Part shown: positions 33,975 through 42,279 of the stretch, piece by piece
Numbering within the stretch: position 1 is the first letter of the stretch
How the letters are laid out: each line of letters opens with the position of its first letter
Assembly (NCBI GenBank): GCA_002404055.1
Contig: DHIZ01000169.1
Location: 1-43,984 of the forward strand
Reading direction: 5' to 3'
Source of the DNA: Chloroflexi bacterium UBA4733
GTDB taxonomy: Bacteria; Chloroflexota; UBA4733
DNA length: 43,984 nt
Program-made: the position numbers and the translations under genes
The notes under the pieces: model-generated
The model's input: only the letters and a program-made list of their open reading frames with translations
Database searches by the model: none
What the model was told of the DNA's origin: nothing

Positions 33975-34201
33975 GCCAACTCCTGCACCAGCGTCTTGCA
34001 CCGTCCGAGCCCATCTTCCAGGTTCTGCACAACCATGCGAGTCGCTTCGGCGCGGGCAACCGCCTCGATACGCTCCGCGGCGCTGAGGGGCTGCCCCCTT
34101 GCCACTGACGCCTTCAGCAGCGGCGCCATGGCAACCGCATCCTGTCGGCGCGCCCCCCGAGGTCCTGCAACTGCCTCGCGCTGGTGGCGTCCTGTACTCA
34201 C
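33962..34201 (-). CDS. Small hypothetical helical protein
   Basis: 79 residues from GTG 34201, or 55 from an internal ATG (MAPLLKASVARGQ). The C-terminal half is a clean amphipathic helix rich in Ala/Glu/Arg (LSAAERIEAVARAEATRMVV). It follows the solute-binding gene stop by 14 bases on the same strand and its stop lies 12 bases inside the end of the propeller gene. AAAGG is too close to the GTG to be a good ribosome site. It could be a real small gene or a chance frame. Confidence 0.3.
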   Translation of the reverse strand: MSTGRHQREAVAGPRGARRQDAVAMAPLLKASVARGQPLSAAERIEAVARAEATRMVVQNLEDGLGRCKTLVQELAHRA

Positions 34202-34215
34202 GCCTTTCGTAAGCT

Positions 34216-35790
34216 CTAATCGCCGAGGAAGCCGCGGGCGATATCCGGAACCTGCTTGAGCAGGTCATTGAGCGGACCATCAACCTGTTGGGCAAACTGG
34301 ACGGCGCTGATCTTGCCTTGCAGCACCTGGCTGTATATGGGCGTAAAAAGGGCGACCATTTTGGGATAGATGGTGGTGACGGGCGTGTACTGGTAGTGGT
34401 TGTTCTCCAGCATATCCAGCACCATCTGGAAATTGCGGCCCACCGTACCCGGCACTTGTGGCTTGAGGAAATCATTCGACTCCGCCACTTTGCGAAACGG
34501 CGGTACGCCCAGGCCATCCTTGGCGACGAGTTGGCTCTCGCCGACCTGGCCAGTGACGAATGCCGCTAGGGCAAAGGCATTCTCCGGCGATTTCGTGCCA
34601 GACGCTACCATGACCGAGTCGGCCGGATTGCGCGTGAACGCTCCCGCCTTACCGCTCGGCATGGGCGCCATGTCGTAGTTGACATCCTGTTTCTTGGCGG
34701 CGATATAGAAGGCCTCCGTGACGTTATTTGCCCACATGGCGATTTTGCCGTCGATAAACGCGAGTAGCGTATCGCCGAGCGCTTTCGCCTCATCGGCGTT
34801 GGGGTGGACGTGATACTTGTTGATCAGGTCGGCGTGGTACTGGAAACCATCGGTCGTCTCCGGCATCGTGATCGTCGACTTGGTGTGATCGGCGTTGAGG
34901 ATCGTACCGCCGTTCCCCCAGATGGTCTCCAGGCTGTCGCGCCAGTCGAGGGGCCAGCTCACTCCAAAGGTCTTGCCGGCGCCAGTGCCGGTCGTGAGCT
35001 TCTGCGCTCGTGTGACCAACTCATCCCACGTCCAGGTAGGATCGCCCCACTTCGCGGGCGGTAGCGCCACACCGTGAGCGGCGAACACATCCTTGTTGTA
35101 GAAGATGACGATGGGCTGGAGATCCAGCGGCATAGTGAGCAACTTGCCGCCGATGTGCGCCTTGTTCCATTCTTGCGGAAAGTATGTGTCACTGGCGATC
35201 TTCGCTCGTGCGGCGTACGAGGTCAGATCAAGCAGCAACCCCTGGGCGTAGAAGCCGGGCATCCACTTGGTCTCAATGTCGGCGGCATCGGGCGAGGTCC
35301 CTCCGGCGGCCAGCACGATCAGCTTTTGCTGCAAGTCCTGGCCCGCGAACAGTTCGACGTTGACCTTGACCCCAGGCTGCTGCTGCTCGAAGGCGCTGAC
35401 GATATCGCCTTCGTCGACCGAGAACGGCTTACTGGTGTTCTGGGTGGTGTAGCGAAGCTGGACGCCAGCGGCAGAAGCGCTGCTGGCAGCGGCCACCGGG
35501 GTCGAACTGGTGGTGACGGCCGATTGACTGGTCGTTACCGCGCTGCTGGTGGTCGCCAACGCGCTTGTGGACGTTGCCTGCGTGACGGTAGTGCCGGCTG
35601 CGGGAGCGGTGGACGTGACAGGGACACTGGCAGCGGCGCTGGTGCTCAAGGCAGAGGACGCCGTGGCGGAGGCCAGTGTTGTCGTCCCAGCCGAGCCGCC
35701 GCAGGCGTCCAGCAAAGCCGTTCCGGCGAGTAGGAGCATCGTCGCGGCGCTGGTCTGGAGGATCCTACGTCGCGTCAGTACCTTGGCCAT
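34216..35790 (-). CDS. Extracellular solute-binding protein, Tat lipoprotein with odd lipobox
   Basis: 524 residues. Tat-like TRRRILQTSA, hydrophobic core, then Cys30 in LLDACGG. The Asp at -2 of the lipobox is unusual and may weaken lipid anchoring. A linker of about 75 Ala/Ser/Thr/Val residues (33-108) comes before the fold (VQLRYTTQNTSKPF). Family 1 sugar-binding traits follow (FEQQQPGVKVNVEL, DAADIETKWMPGF, AFALAAFVTG). ATG 35790 has AAAGGAA at 8 bases and a consensus-like promoter at 35877-35905. Gap to the next solute-binding gene upstream is 138 bases. No permease nearby. Confidence 0.9.
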   Translation of the reverse strand: MAKVLTRRRILQTSAATMLLLAGTALLDACGGSAGTTTLASATASSALSTSAAASVPVTSTAPAAGTTVTQATSTSALATTSSAVTTSQSAVTTSSTPVAAASSASAAGVQLRYTTQNTSKPFSVDEGDIVSAFEQQQPGVKVNVELFAGQDLQQKLIVLAAGGTSPDAADIETKWMPGFYAQGLLLDLTSYAARAKIASDTYFPQEWNKAHIGGKLLTMPLDLQPIVIFYNKDVFAAHGVALPPAKWGDPTWTWDELVTRAQKLTTGTGAGKTFGVSWPLDWRDSLETIWGNGGTILNADHTKSTITMPETTDGFQYHADLINKYHVHPNADEAKALGDTLLAFIDGKIAMWANNVTEAFYIAAKKQDVNYDMAPMPSGKAGAFTRNPADSVMVASGTKSPENAFALAAFVTGQVGESQLVAKDGLGVPPFRKVAESNDFLKPQVPGTVGRNFQMVLDMLENNHYQYTPVTTIYPKMVALFTPIYSQVLQGKISAVQFAQQVDGPLNDLLKQVPDIARGFLGD

Positions 35791-35876
35791 GGATATGGTT
35801 CCTTTCTAGAGACGCTCCGGCCAACGTTGCCGGTGCGGCCGGTAGCGCCAACCTTAGCCGCTCGACCGCGATCGAC

Positions 35877-35905
35877 ATTGTAGCGGCAAGCGGGCAAGGC
35901 TGCAA
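35877..35905 (-). promoter_or_regulatory. Sigma70-type promoter of solute-binding gene 34216-35790
   Basis: TTGCAG (35905-35900), 17 bases, TACAAT (35882-35877). Predicted start near 35870, leaving an 80-base 5'-UTR. Confidence 0.6.
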
Positions 35906-35928
35906 GAATGCCTGTACTCGCCCAGCGG

Positions 35929-37461
35929 CTACTTCGCCAACTGGTCGAGCAGCGGCTGGACCTGCTGGTTAATCGTCTGAAGGCTATCCTTGACTGCCCG
36001 CGAGCCGTCCCAAGACTTCGCCATTTCCTTGTTGGCAATACTGCGGATGTCCAGGTTGGCGCCGCTGCTGGCGACCACGCGGGAGTAGGTGGCGGCAGCC
36101 GGCAGTTGGTCCGTATGCTGCACGCCGGCGTCCTGGAAGGGCTTCTGGTAGCCGGCGCCTTCAGCCAGCGATTTGCGGCTGGGCATGCGCCCGGTGTCGG
36201 CGGCGAAGGTGGTCAGGAACTCCGGGCTGACCAGGTACTTGAGGAAAGTCCAGGCGTTGTCGACCTCCTTGCTGCCCTTGGGTATTTGCAGGCCGTCCGG
36301 GAAGGCCGCAGTGCTGTTCTTGCCGCTGGGACCCTTCGGGTAGGGGGCCACGGCCCAGGCCAGGTTGGCCTTGTTCTTTTGCACGAGCGACAGAATCGTT
36401 GGCCCATCGACCAGATCCATCGCGTAGGTGCCGAACCAGAATCCACCGAGCTGCGGGTTCGCCTTGAGTTCGGCGGCGGTCGGCGAACTATGGTCTTTCT
36501 GTATCATATTGACCCAGAGGCTCACGGCGTCGATGACCCCTTGCTGGTCGAACATCGCCTTGGTGGGATTCTCGTCCTTATCGAAAAAGTCCGCGCCGTA
36601 GTCCCAGACCGGCATGCACCAGCGTGCGTAATCGTTATAGACGCGGATGCCGAACTGGCTCTTGTCCGGCCTGGTGAGCTTGATCGCCGCGTCCTGCACG
36701 TCGGTCCAGGTCCACGTGGCGTCCGGCTCCTTGATGCCGGCAGCCTGGAACATCTGCGGCACGTAGTAGAAACCGACGACATACAGATCGGTGGAGAGGC
36801 CGAGCTTGGCGCCTTGCCAGGTGAAGGCTTCGTAGGTGATGGGGTAGAAGTCGTCCAGGGGATACTTGTCGCGGGCAATGAGCGAACTGAGATCCTGCAG
36901 TGTCCCTTTGGCGGCATAGGAGGGGAAGACGATGTTGTTCAACATCACCACGTCCGGCGGCGCCCCGCCGGCCATCATCGTTTGGAGCTTGGTATAGTAG
37001 TCGCCGCCGGTTCCCGAGACGGCCACCTGCTTACCGGGGTTGGCGGCAACGTACTTCTTGGCGTAGCCATCATATTGGCCAGCCTCCGCCGGGTTCGAGA
37101 CATAGGCCCAGAAGTTGACGGTACCGGCCTTCGGCACGACGTTCGCCACGGTGCTGGAGGTCGCCGTCGCTGCGCCGGCCTTGGTCGCACTGGTTGTGGT
37201 GGCCTTGACCGCCGAGGTGGCGATGCCGCTGGTCACAACGCCGGATGGCGTTGCGCTGCTGGTGGCCGCGGCGCCGCCGGGTGTACTCAGGACCGCCGTG
37301 CTTGCCGCAGTGGTTGCCGTACCCGTACCGGTGGACGCTGGCGAGGCGCCACAAGCCGCCAGCAGCGCCGTGCCGCCAGTAGCGAGAGCAAGGACGCTCA
37401 AACGGAGCGCCATTCGCCGGGAGATGGCAGAGGAGGACAATGGTCGCCCTGAGGCTGTCAT
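35929..37461 (-). CDS. Extracellular solute-binding protein, Tat-like lipoprotein
   Basis: About 510 residues from ATG 37461 (AAAGGA at 9 bases); an upstream in-frame start is unsupported. Signal: SRRMALRLSVLALATGG with RR at 15-16, lipobox Cys37 (LLAAC). Linker 39-108 is Ala/Thr/Ser/Val-rich. The fold (VNFWAYVSNPAEAGQYDGYA) matches family 1 binding proteins, with PPDVVMLNNIVFPSYAAKG, YEAFTWQGAKLGLSTDLYV and the late TGRMPSRKSLAEGAGYQKPF. It belongs to a different subgroup than the 14775 protein. It stands alone with a strong promoter at 37514-37542; the divergent isomerase gene starts about 300 bases away. Confidence 0.9.
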   Translation of the reverse strand: MTASGRPLSSSAISRRMALRLSVLALATGGTALLAACGASPASTGTGTATTAASTAVLSTPGGAAATSSATPSGVVTSGIATSAVKATTTSATKAGAATATSSTVANVVPKAGTVNFWAYVSNPAEAGQYDGYAKKYVAANPGKQVAVSGTGGDYYTKLQTMMAGGAPPDVVMLNNIVFPSYAAKGTLQDLSSLIARDKYPLDDFYPITYEAFTWQGAKLGLSTDLYVVGFYYVPQMFQAAGIKEPDATWTWTDVQDAAIKLTRPDKSQFGIRVYNDYARWCMPVWDYGADFFDKDENPTKAMFDQQGVIDAVSLWVNMIQKDHSSPTAAELKANPQLGGFWFGTYAMDLVDGPTILSLVQKNKANLAWAVAPYPKGPSGKNSTAAFPDGLQIPKGSKEVDNAWTFLKYLVSPEFLTTFAADTGRMPSRKSLAEGAGYQKPFQDAGVQHTDQLPAAATYSRVVASSGANLDIRSIANKEMAKSWDGSRAVKDSLQTINQQVQPLLDQLAK

Positions 37462-37513
37462 GCGCTGTGGTCCTTTGCTACATGCTGTGCCGCACTCAGA
37501 CACGCGGTACCCC

Positions 37514-37542
37514 GAGTATATCCAGTGTTATCGCCTGCTTCA
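37514..37542 (-). promoter_or_regulatory. Sigma70-type promoter of solute-binding gene 35929-37461
   Basis: TTGAAG (37542-37537), 17 bases, TATACT (37519-37514). Predicted start near 37507, 46 bases before ATG 37461. Confidence 0.6.
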
Positions 37543-37768
37543 ATCGTCGTACCAGCCCCTCATTCATTGGCCCGTCCCAACGGCCGCCCACACGCACCGC
37601 GCGACCGCTATGGAACTGGCTGATCCCCGCCGTCTGCAGCATTGGAATGTGCTCCAGACGCAACCCCCCCGACGTCCGTCACAAGGCGGACCGCCGTAGC
37701 GAGCAGTCCTGACTCTATAGTATTATATCGTTCCTGAACACGTAGCCCGGCAGAGGAGGAGCAAGACG

Positions 37769-38689
37769 GTGCTGGCGCCCTTCCCCCTTGGCGTCGTGAG
37801 CGACGAGATCGACCAGGATCTTGAGCATGTCTGTCAGGTCGCTGTCGACCTCGGCATGCAGGTTCTCGAGCTCAATACCCTCTGGGAGAAGCCGGCAGAC
37901 CGCCTGGAGCCGGACGAGGTCGCCCGCGCTCACGACCTGCTGCGCCATTACGGCTTGCGCCTCGACGCGGTCAGCACCCTCGCCTTCAAGGCACTGGAAC
38001 TGAGTGTGGAACCGGACCTCCGGCACTCCCCCCAGTTTGCCGAGCACATGGCCGCCATCCGGCGCGCCGCTCGCATCGCCCGTACCCTGGCCGACGTTGC
38101 CATCACGCCGGCCGTGCGCATCTTCGCCTTCCGGCGCGAACCGATGAGCGGACTTGGCAACCCGTCGCCCATCCTGCCCGATGGGGGCGGCATCCCCGAC
38201 AATGTCCTCCTGCGCATCGTGCAGGGGTTACGCCTGGCCTGTGATCTTGCGCGCGACGAAGGGGTGCACCTCCTCCTGGAGAACGTGCGTTCCTGCTGGA
38301 ACAACACCGGCGTCAATACGGCGCGTATCGTGGAGTTGACCAACCGGGCGGAACTCTCCATCCTCTGGGACCCGACCAACGACTTCGTCTCCTGCGGCCG
38401 CCCCTACGCCAACGGCTACGCCGCCGTGAAGCCCTACATGGCGGCGGTCCACTGCAAAGACGCCAGCATCGTTGACCCGGCCACCGGCCTCACCGCTTGG
38501 ATGCCGATTGGGCAAGGCGCCGCCGACATGCCCGGCCAGATTGCTACCCTGTTGGACGATGGCTTCCGCGGCCCCGTGCTTCTGGAAACGCACTGGCGCG
38601 GTGACGGCCTCAGCCGGGAAGCCTCCAGCCGCCAATCCTTTGCAGGTTTGCAGGCGGCCATTGCGCAGCGCCAGACGGGGGCGCATTAA
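37769..38689 (+). CDS. Sugar phosphate isomerase/epimerase-like TIM barrel protein (second)
   Basis: 306 residues from GTG 37769 with GAGGAGGA upstream. TIM barrel of the xylose-isomerase-like group: LGVVSDEIDQDLEHVCQVA, VLELNTLW, HLLLENVRSC with metal Glu, ILWDPTNDF with Asp, AAVHCKDASI with His, VLLETHWRG with Glu. The sequence differs clearly from the epimerase at 31323. An SDR gene follows after 62 bases, probably in the same transcript. Upstream the string CTATAGTATTATATCG resembles a half-site of the 17-bp palindromes, but no -35 box fits well. Confidence 0.85.
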   Translation: MLAPFPLGVVSDEIDQDLEHVCQVAVDLGMQVLELNTLWEKPADRLEPDEVARAHDLLRHYGLRLDAVSTLAFKALELSVEPDLRHSPQFAEHMAAIRRAARIARTLADVAITPAVRIFAFRREPMSGLGNPSPILPDGGGIPDNVLLRIVQGLRLACDLARDEGVHLLLENVRSCWNNTGVNTARIVELTNRAELSILWDPTNDFVSCGRPYANGYAAVKPYMAAVHCKDASIVDPATGLTAWMPIGQGAADMPGQIATLLDDGFRGPVLLETHWRGDGLSREASSRQSFAGLQAAIAQRQTGAH

Positions 38690-38751
38690 GCGCGGTCGCC
38701 CTCGCGCACAAACCCCGCCGGGCTCGGCGGCAACAACCGAACGGAGAGCGC

Positions 38752-39471
38752 ATGGAAGCACAACGTTTTACCGGGCGTGTGGCCCTCGTGACGGGTGGAA
38801 GCGGCGGACTCGGCCAGGCGGTCGTGGCAGCCTTCCTGGCCGAAGGCGCCCGTGTCGCTGCCGTTGGGCGCCACCATGCTGCCCTGGCGGAACTGCGCAC
38901 GCTTTCCGGCGCAGACGCCTCCTTGTTTATTCTGGGGGTGGATTTGCTTGATGCCGCAGCAACCGACCATGCTGTCGGAGCCCTGCGGGAGTGGGGCGGC
39001 CGGCTCGACATCCTGGTAAACGCTGCCGGAGGCTACGCTGGCGGTAAGCCGATCGGGGAGAGCGCCGACGACGAGTGGCGCACAATGCTCGACGCCAACC
39101 TGTTGACCGCCATGCACGCCTCACGCGCCGTCCTGCCCATCATGGTCGCCCAGAGAGGCGGGCGCATCATCAACGTCTCCTCCCGTGCGGCGCGTGCCAT
39201 CGGGCGTAACACCGCCGCTTACAGCGTAGCGAAAGCCGGCCTGGAGACGCTGACCCTGGCAATGGCGGAAGAGTATCGCCAGCAACGCGTGACGGTCAAT
39301 GCAGTTTCCCCCAGCGCCATCGCCACGCCGGCCATGCTGGTACACGCCACGGCCCAGCAGCGCGAGCGCTGGGTGCTGCCCGCCTCAATCGCCCGTGTGA
39401 TCCTTTTCCTGGCCTCCGATGATGCGGCCGACGTCAGCGGCGCCATTATCCCGGTGTACGGTCGCGCCTGA
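38752..39471 (+). CDS. Short-chain dehydrogenase/reductase (SDR)
   Basis: 239 residues, classical SDR. Cofactor loop TGGSGGLG (14-21), NAAGG near 90-94, catalytic Ser in NVSSRAA (143-144), Tyr157 and Lys161 in YSVAK. The VAAVGRH end of the second strand, lacking an acidic residue, suggests NADP(H). ATG 38752 has GGAGAG ahead. Downstream of the isomerase/epimerase, so it may reduce or oxidise the same sugar product. Converges on the Uma2 gene. Confidence 0.9.
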   Translation: MEAQRFTGRVALVTGGSGGLGQAVVAAFLAEGARVAAVGRHHAALAELRTLSGADASLFILGVDLLDAAATDHAVGALREWGGRLDILVNAAGGYAGGKPIGESADDEWRTMLDANLLTAMHASRAVLPIMVAQRGGRIINVSSRAARAIGRNTAAYSVAKAGLETLTLAMAEEYRQQRVTVNAVSPSAIATPAMLVHATAQQRERWVLPASIARVILFLASDDAADVSGAIIPVYGRA

Positions 39472-39514
39472 CCTCGTCGGAGAAGACGTAGCACAGTACG
39501 TCCGCGCCACCTGC

Positions 39515-40321
39515 CTATCTTTGCCCTGGTCCTTCCAATAGGCGGAGCAGTCGCGCAATCTCGGCTTCCAACGCTCGACGTGCCTGCGCTTCGCCAACGG
39601 CTCGCTGGGCTTCAGCATTCGCCCGCTCGGTAGCCGCCTGCGCCCGCTCCTCCGCCTCCTGCAACGCCACTTGGAGGTCCTGGCGCTGGCGCACCTCCTG
39701 CTGGAGACGCGGTTCGAGCTCCCAGAGCAGCGGGAAGAATTCACCGGTCTGCAAGTCGATGACACGTACCCATTCGCCCTCGACGATCCAACCGATGGGG
39801 ATAAGCGCGCTACGTAAGATGCCGTCGGCGTCGGCCAGCATGTGATCCATGCCAGCGGAGGTCGGGCTGGCGAGGTCATGGAAGCGCCAGGCTTGCAGCC
39901 GGGGCTCGGGGAAGAATTCGCCGCTCGGATCAAGCACGACGTACTCACGCACGCCTTCTCGCCGATACCAGTCCCGCTTCGCAGTCAGATCGCCGTTCTC
40001 CAAGGAACTTGGTGAGAGCACCTCAATCGTCAAATCCGGCGCTTTCCGCTCCTCCCAGAGCAGGTAGCGCCGTCTGATACGGTCCGGCACGCCAAAGGCC
40101 ACCAGGACGTCCGGCTCCCGGTAGTCGTGCAGATTGCGAGGGTTGCGGTGTACTCGCAGCTCGCTCGCCACGAAACAGTCCTGGCCGCGCAGCCGTGTAT
40201 AGAGGGGATAGAACAGATTCTGGATCGTCAGGTTGTGGTCCTGGCCGGCCAACGGTTCATCCTGTTCCTCATCATCGAGCAGGTCTGGAGGCCACTCGAT
40301 GGCGACCGTATCGACGCTCAT
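39515..40321 (-). CDS. Uma2 family protein with C-terminal coiled coil
   Basis: 268 residues. Residues about 25-190 carry the Uma2 nuclease-like core: YREPDVLVAF with metal Asp, APDLTIEVLSPSS with the acidic-x-acidic step, KRDWYRREGVREYVVLD. Residues about 205-265 form an uninterrupted Glu/Ala/Arg/Gln coiled coil (LQEAEERAQAATERANAEAQ). This extension is common in Chloroflexota and cyanobacterial members and suggests self-association. ATG 40321 has GGGAGGGGAGG ahead. It lies 58 bases past the end of the FtsH-like gene. Confidence 0.85.
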   Translation of the reverse strand: MSVDTVAIEWPPDLLDDEEQDEPLAGQDHNLTIQNLFYPLYTRLRGQDCFVASELRVHRNPRNLHDYREPDVLVAFGVPDRIRRRYLLWEERKAPDLTIEVLSPSSLENGDLTAKRDWYRREGVREYVVLDPSGEFFPEPRLQAWRFHDLASPTSAGMDHMLADADGILRSALIPIGWIVEGEWVRVIDLQTGEFFPLLWELEPRLQQEVRQRQDLQVALQEAEERAQAATERANAEAQRAVGEAQARRALEAEIARLLRLLEGPGQR

Positions 40322-40379
40322 CGCGCCTCCCCTCCCGTTCGCTACGCCCTACCATATTCGGAGCTGCGTGGTCAGCCTG

Positions 40380-42212
40380 TTACCCTTCCTCCCGGGTATC
40401 TGCGCTGGCCGCGTGGACCCCGCCAAAGGCCGGAGCGCCTGCCGCTGTCCCCGTGTTGGCCGCCACGAAGGCCGGCAGTTGCTCCATGTTCTGGGGCAGG
40501 ATGCCCTGCGGATGGCCCGGCACCGGCGCTTCGCTGCCTTCGATCTGGCGTACGATCTCGTAAACCTCGTCGCCCAGCAACTCGTCGTTCTCCAACAGCG
40601 CCTGAGCGATGGCCTCGACGGCCAGGCGGTGCGTGTTCAGCATCTTGCGGACGTTGATGTAGCGCCAGCGCAGCATGCGCTCGACGCGGCGCTGGGCGCG
40701 CGGGTCGCTCGACCCGGCCTGGGAGAGCGAGGAGGCGAAGGTGCCGTCCATTCCCAGCACGCGGATGCACCAGTTGGCGATGTTGGTCGCCTGGGCAAAG
40801 TCCGACACCACGCCGTTGTACTGGGTGCCCAGGAACAACTCCTCAGCGGCACGGCTGGCCAGTGAGACGTCAATCAGCGCCAGGTAGTCCTCGCGGTTCA
40901 TCGTGTGATATTCCACCAGCGGCTTGTGCGCACTGAAGCCCAGCGCCCCGCCGTGGCGAATTATGGACACTTTGGAGAGGCGGTCCCGGCGCTGGAGCCG
41001 CATCGTGGAGTAGGCGTGGCCCGCCTCGTGGTAGGCCAGCATCCGGCGCTCTTCAAACGCCATGCCGCGAATCGGCTCTTTCAAGCCCAGCTCGTGTACG
41101 TCAATCGCCTTGCTGATGTCACGGTAGGAAACAGCGCTGCGACCGTCGAAGTGGGCGTTGATCAACGCCTCGTTGATGATGTGCTTCATCGCTGCCGGCG
41201 TGTAGTAGATCGTGTCGGAGACGATCGTGCTCATCGGCAGCGCCTCGTGCGATACCTTCGCCAGATAATACTCCAGGATTTCCTGACGGCCATCGGCGTT
41301 GGGCAGGTGGACCGCCAACTTGCGGTCGAAGCGGCCCGGGCGCAGTAACGCTTCGTCCAGCGTTTCCACCAGGTTGGTGGCGCCCATCGTCAGCACGGCC
41401 ATGCGCTCGGCCTTGCCCTTCTTCAGGCCCATCCGGCGGAGCATACGGGTACGCCAGTTCTGATCCATCGGCGGCGGGTCCAACTGCATCAGCAGTTCAT
41501 TAATGATGCCGCCGCCGCCGCCCATGGCCATCATGCCCATGCCCATGGAGGGCTGCTGTCCGGCGCGGCGCTGACCGATGGCGTCAATCTCGTCAAGGAA
41601 GAGGATACAGGCGCCATGCTTCCGGGCCAGCTTCTTCGACTTGCGATAGAGCATCTTGATAGTCAGGGATCCCATACCCATAAACATGCTCTGCAGGCCC
41701 GCGCTGGAACAGTAGCCGAAAGGCACCCCGGCTTCGGTCGCGATGCACTGCGCCAGGTAGCTCTTGCCGGTTCCCGGAGGACCGTAGAGCAGTAGGCCGC
41801 GTGTCGGCTCGCCGCCCATCTGCTTGAACTCTTTGACGCCCTTCAAGAGCACCACCACCCGCTTCGCCACGTCGAGCACCTCCGGGTTGCCCCGGTAGTC
41901 CTGATAGGTGACGCCGGCTTCACCAGGCCCCAGCCAGTAGATGCGCGGGCGCCCCAGGAAGTACATCAGGCCGGCAAACTGGACGATCATGAAGAAGACA
42001 GCGAAGAGCAACTGGAAGAGCAGCGCCAGCACCGTCGGCAACGCCGAAGAGAAACGCGCCAGCAGCGGCAGTGCGACGACCCAAAACAGGACGATGATGG
42101 CGAAAAAGATGATGACGCGGACCAAATTCTTACTGAACCAGCCGAAAAAGCGGTCCATCCCTTCGTCGACAGCCTGGTTGATACTCGGCCCAGGAGGTGC
42201 TTTGACGCTCAT
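40380..42212 (-). CDS. FtsH-like AAA metalloprotease with short extracytoplasmic loop
   Basis: 610 residues. Two membrane helices (about 31-52 and 61-86) are joined by only about 8 residues, so the usual periplasmic domain of FtsH is missing. AAA domain: Walker A GPPGTGKS (144-151), Walker B FLDEID (205-210), second region of homology with RPGRFD (291-296). A Met/Gly-rich insert (PSMGMGMMAMGGGGG, 221-235) follows Walker B. Protease domain: zinc motif HEAGH (395-399) and a likely third ligand Asp in VVSDFAQAT. Housekeeping FtsH is normally larger and lacks the insert, so this is probably a specialised paralogue. AAAGGA precedes ATG 42212; a small membrane protein gene lies just upstream. Confidence 0.9.
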   Translation of the reverse strand: MSVKAPPGPSINQAVDEGMDRFFGWFSKNLVRVIIFFAIIVLFWVVALPLLARFSSALPTVLALLFQLLFAVFFMIVQFAGLMYFLGRPRIYWLGPGEAGVTYQDYRGNPEVLDVAKRVVVLLKGVKEFKQMGGEPTRGLLLYGPPGTGKSYLAQCIATEAGVPFGYCSSAGLQSMFMGMGSLTIKMLYRKSKKLARKHGACILFLDEIDAIGQRRAGQQPSMGMGMMAMGGGGGIINELLMQLDPPPMDQNWRTRMLRRMGLKKGKAERMAVLTMGATNLVETLDEALLRPGRFDRKLAVHLPNADGRQEILEYYLAKVSHEALPMSTIVSDTIYYTPAAMKHIINEALINAHFDGRSAVSYRDISKAIDVHELGLKEPIRGMAFEERRMLAYHEAGHAYSTMRLQRRDRLSKVSIIRHGGALGFSAHKPLVEYHTMNREDYLALIDVSLASRAAEELFLGTQYNGVVSDFAQATNIANWCIRVLGMDGTFASSLSQAGSSDPRAQRRVERMLRWRYINVRKMLNTHRLAVEAIAQALLENDELLGDEVYEIVRQIEGSEAPVPGHPQGILPQNMEQLPAFVAANTGTAAGAPAFGGVHAASADTREEG

Positions 42213-42257
42213 TGCTGGTTGTCCTTTCCATGTACTCGGTCGTGGGGCAAAGCACGA

Positions 42258-42278
42258 GGCGGTGGCACAGGTACCGCC
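42258..42278. terminator. Weak intercistronic hairpin
   Basis: GGCGGT and ACCGCC pair over 6 bases around a 9-base loop, directly after the small membrane protein gene and before the FtsH-like gene. No T-run, so it might lessen read-through or stabilise the upstream mRNA rather than stop transcription. Confidence 0.3.
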
Positions 42279-42279
42279 G

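Noticed and set aside
35908..37452. 514-residue plus-strand open frame
   Set aside because: Antisense of a solute-binding gene that has a full Tat/lipobox signal and a promoter.
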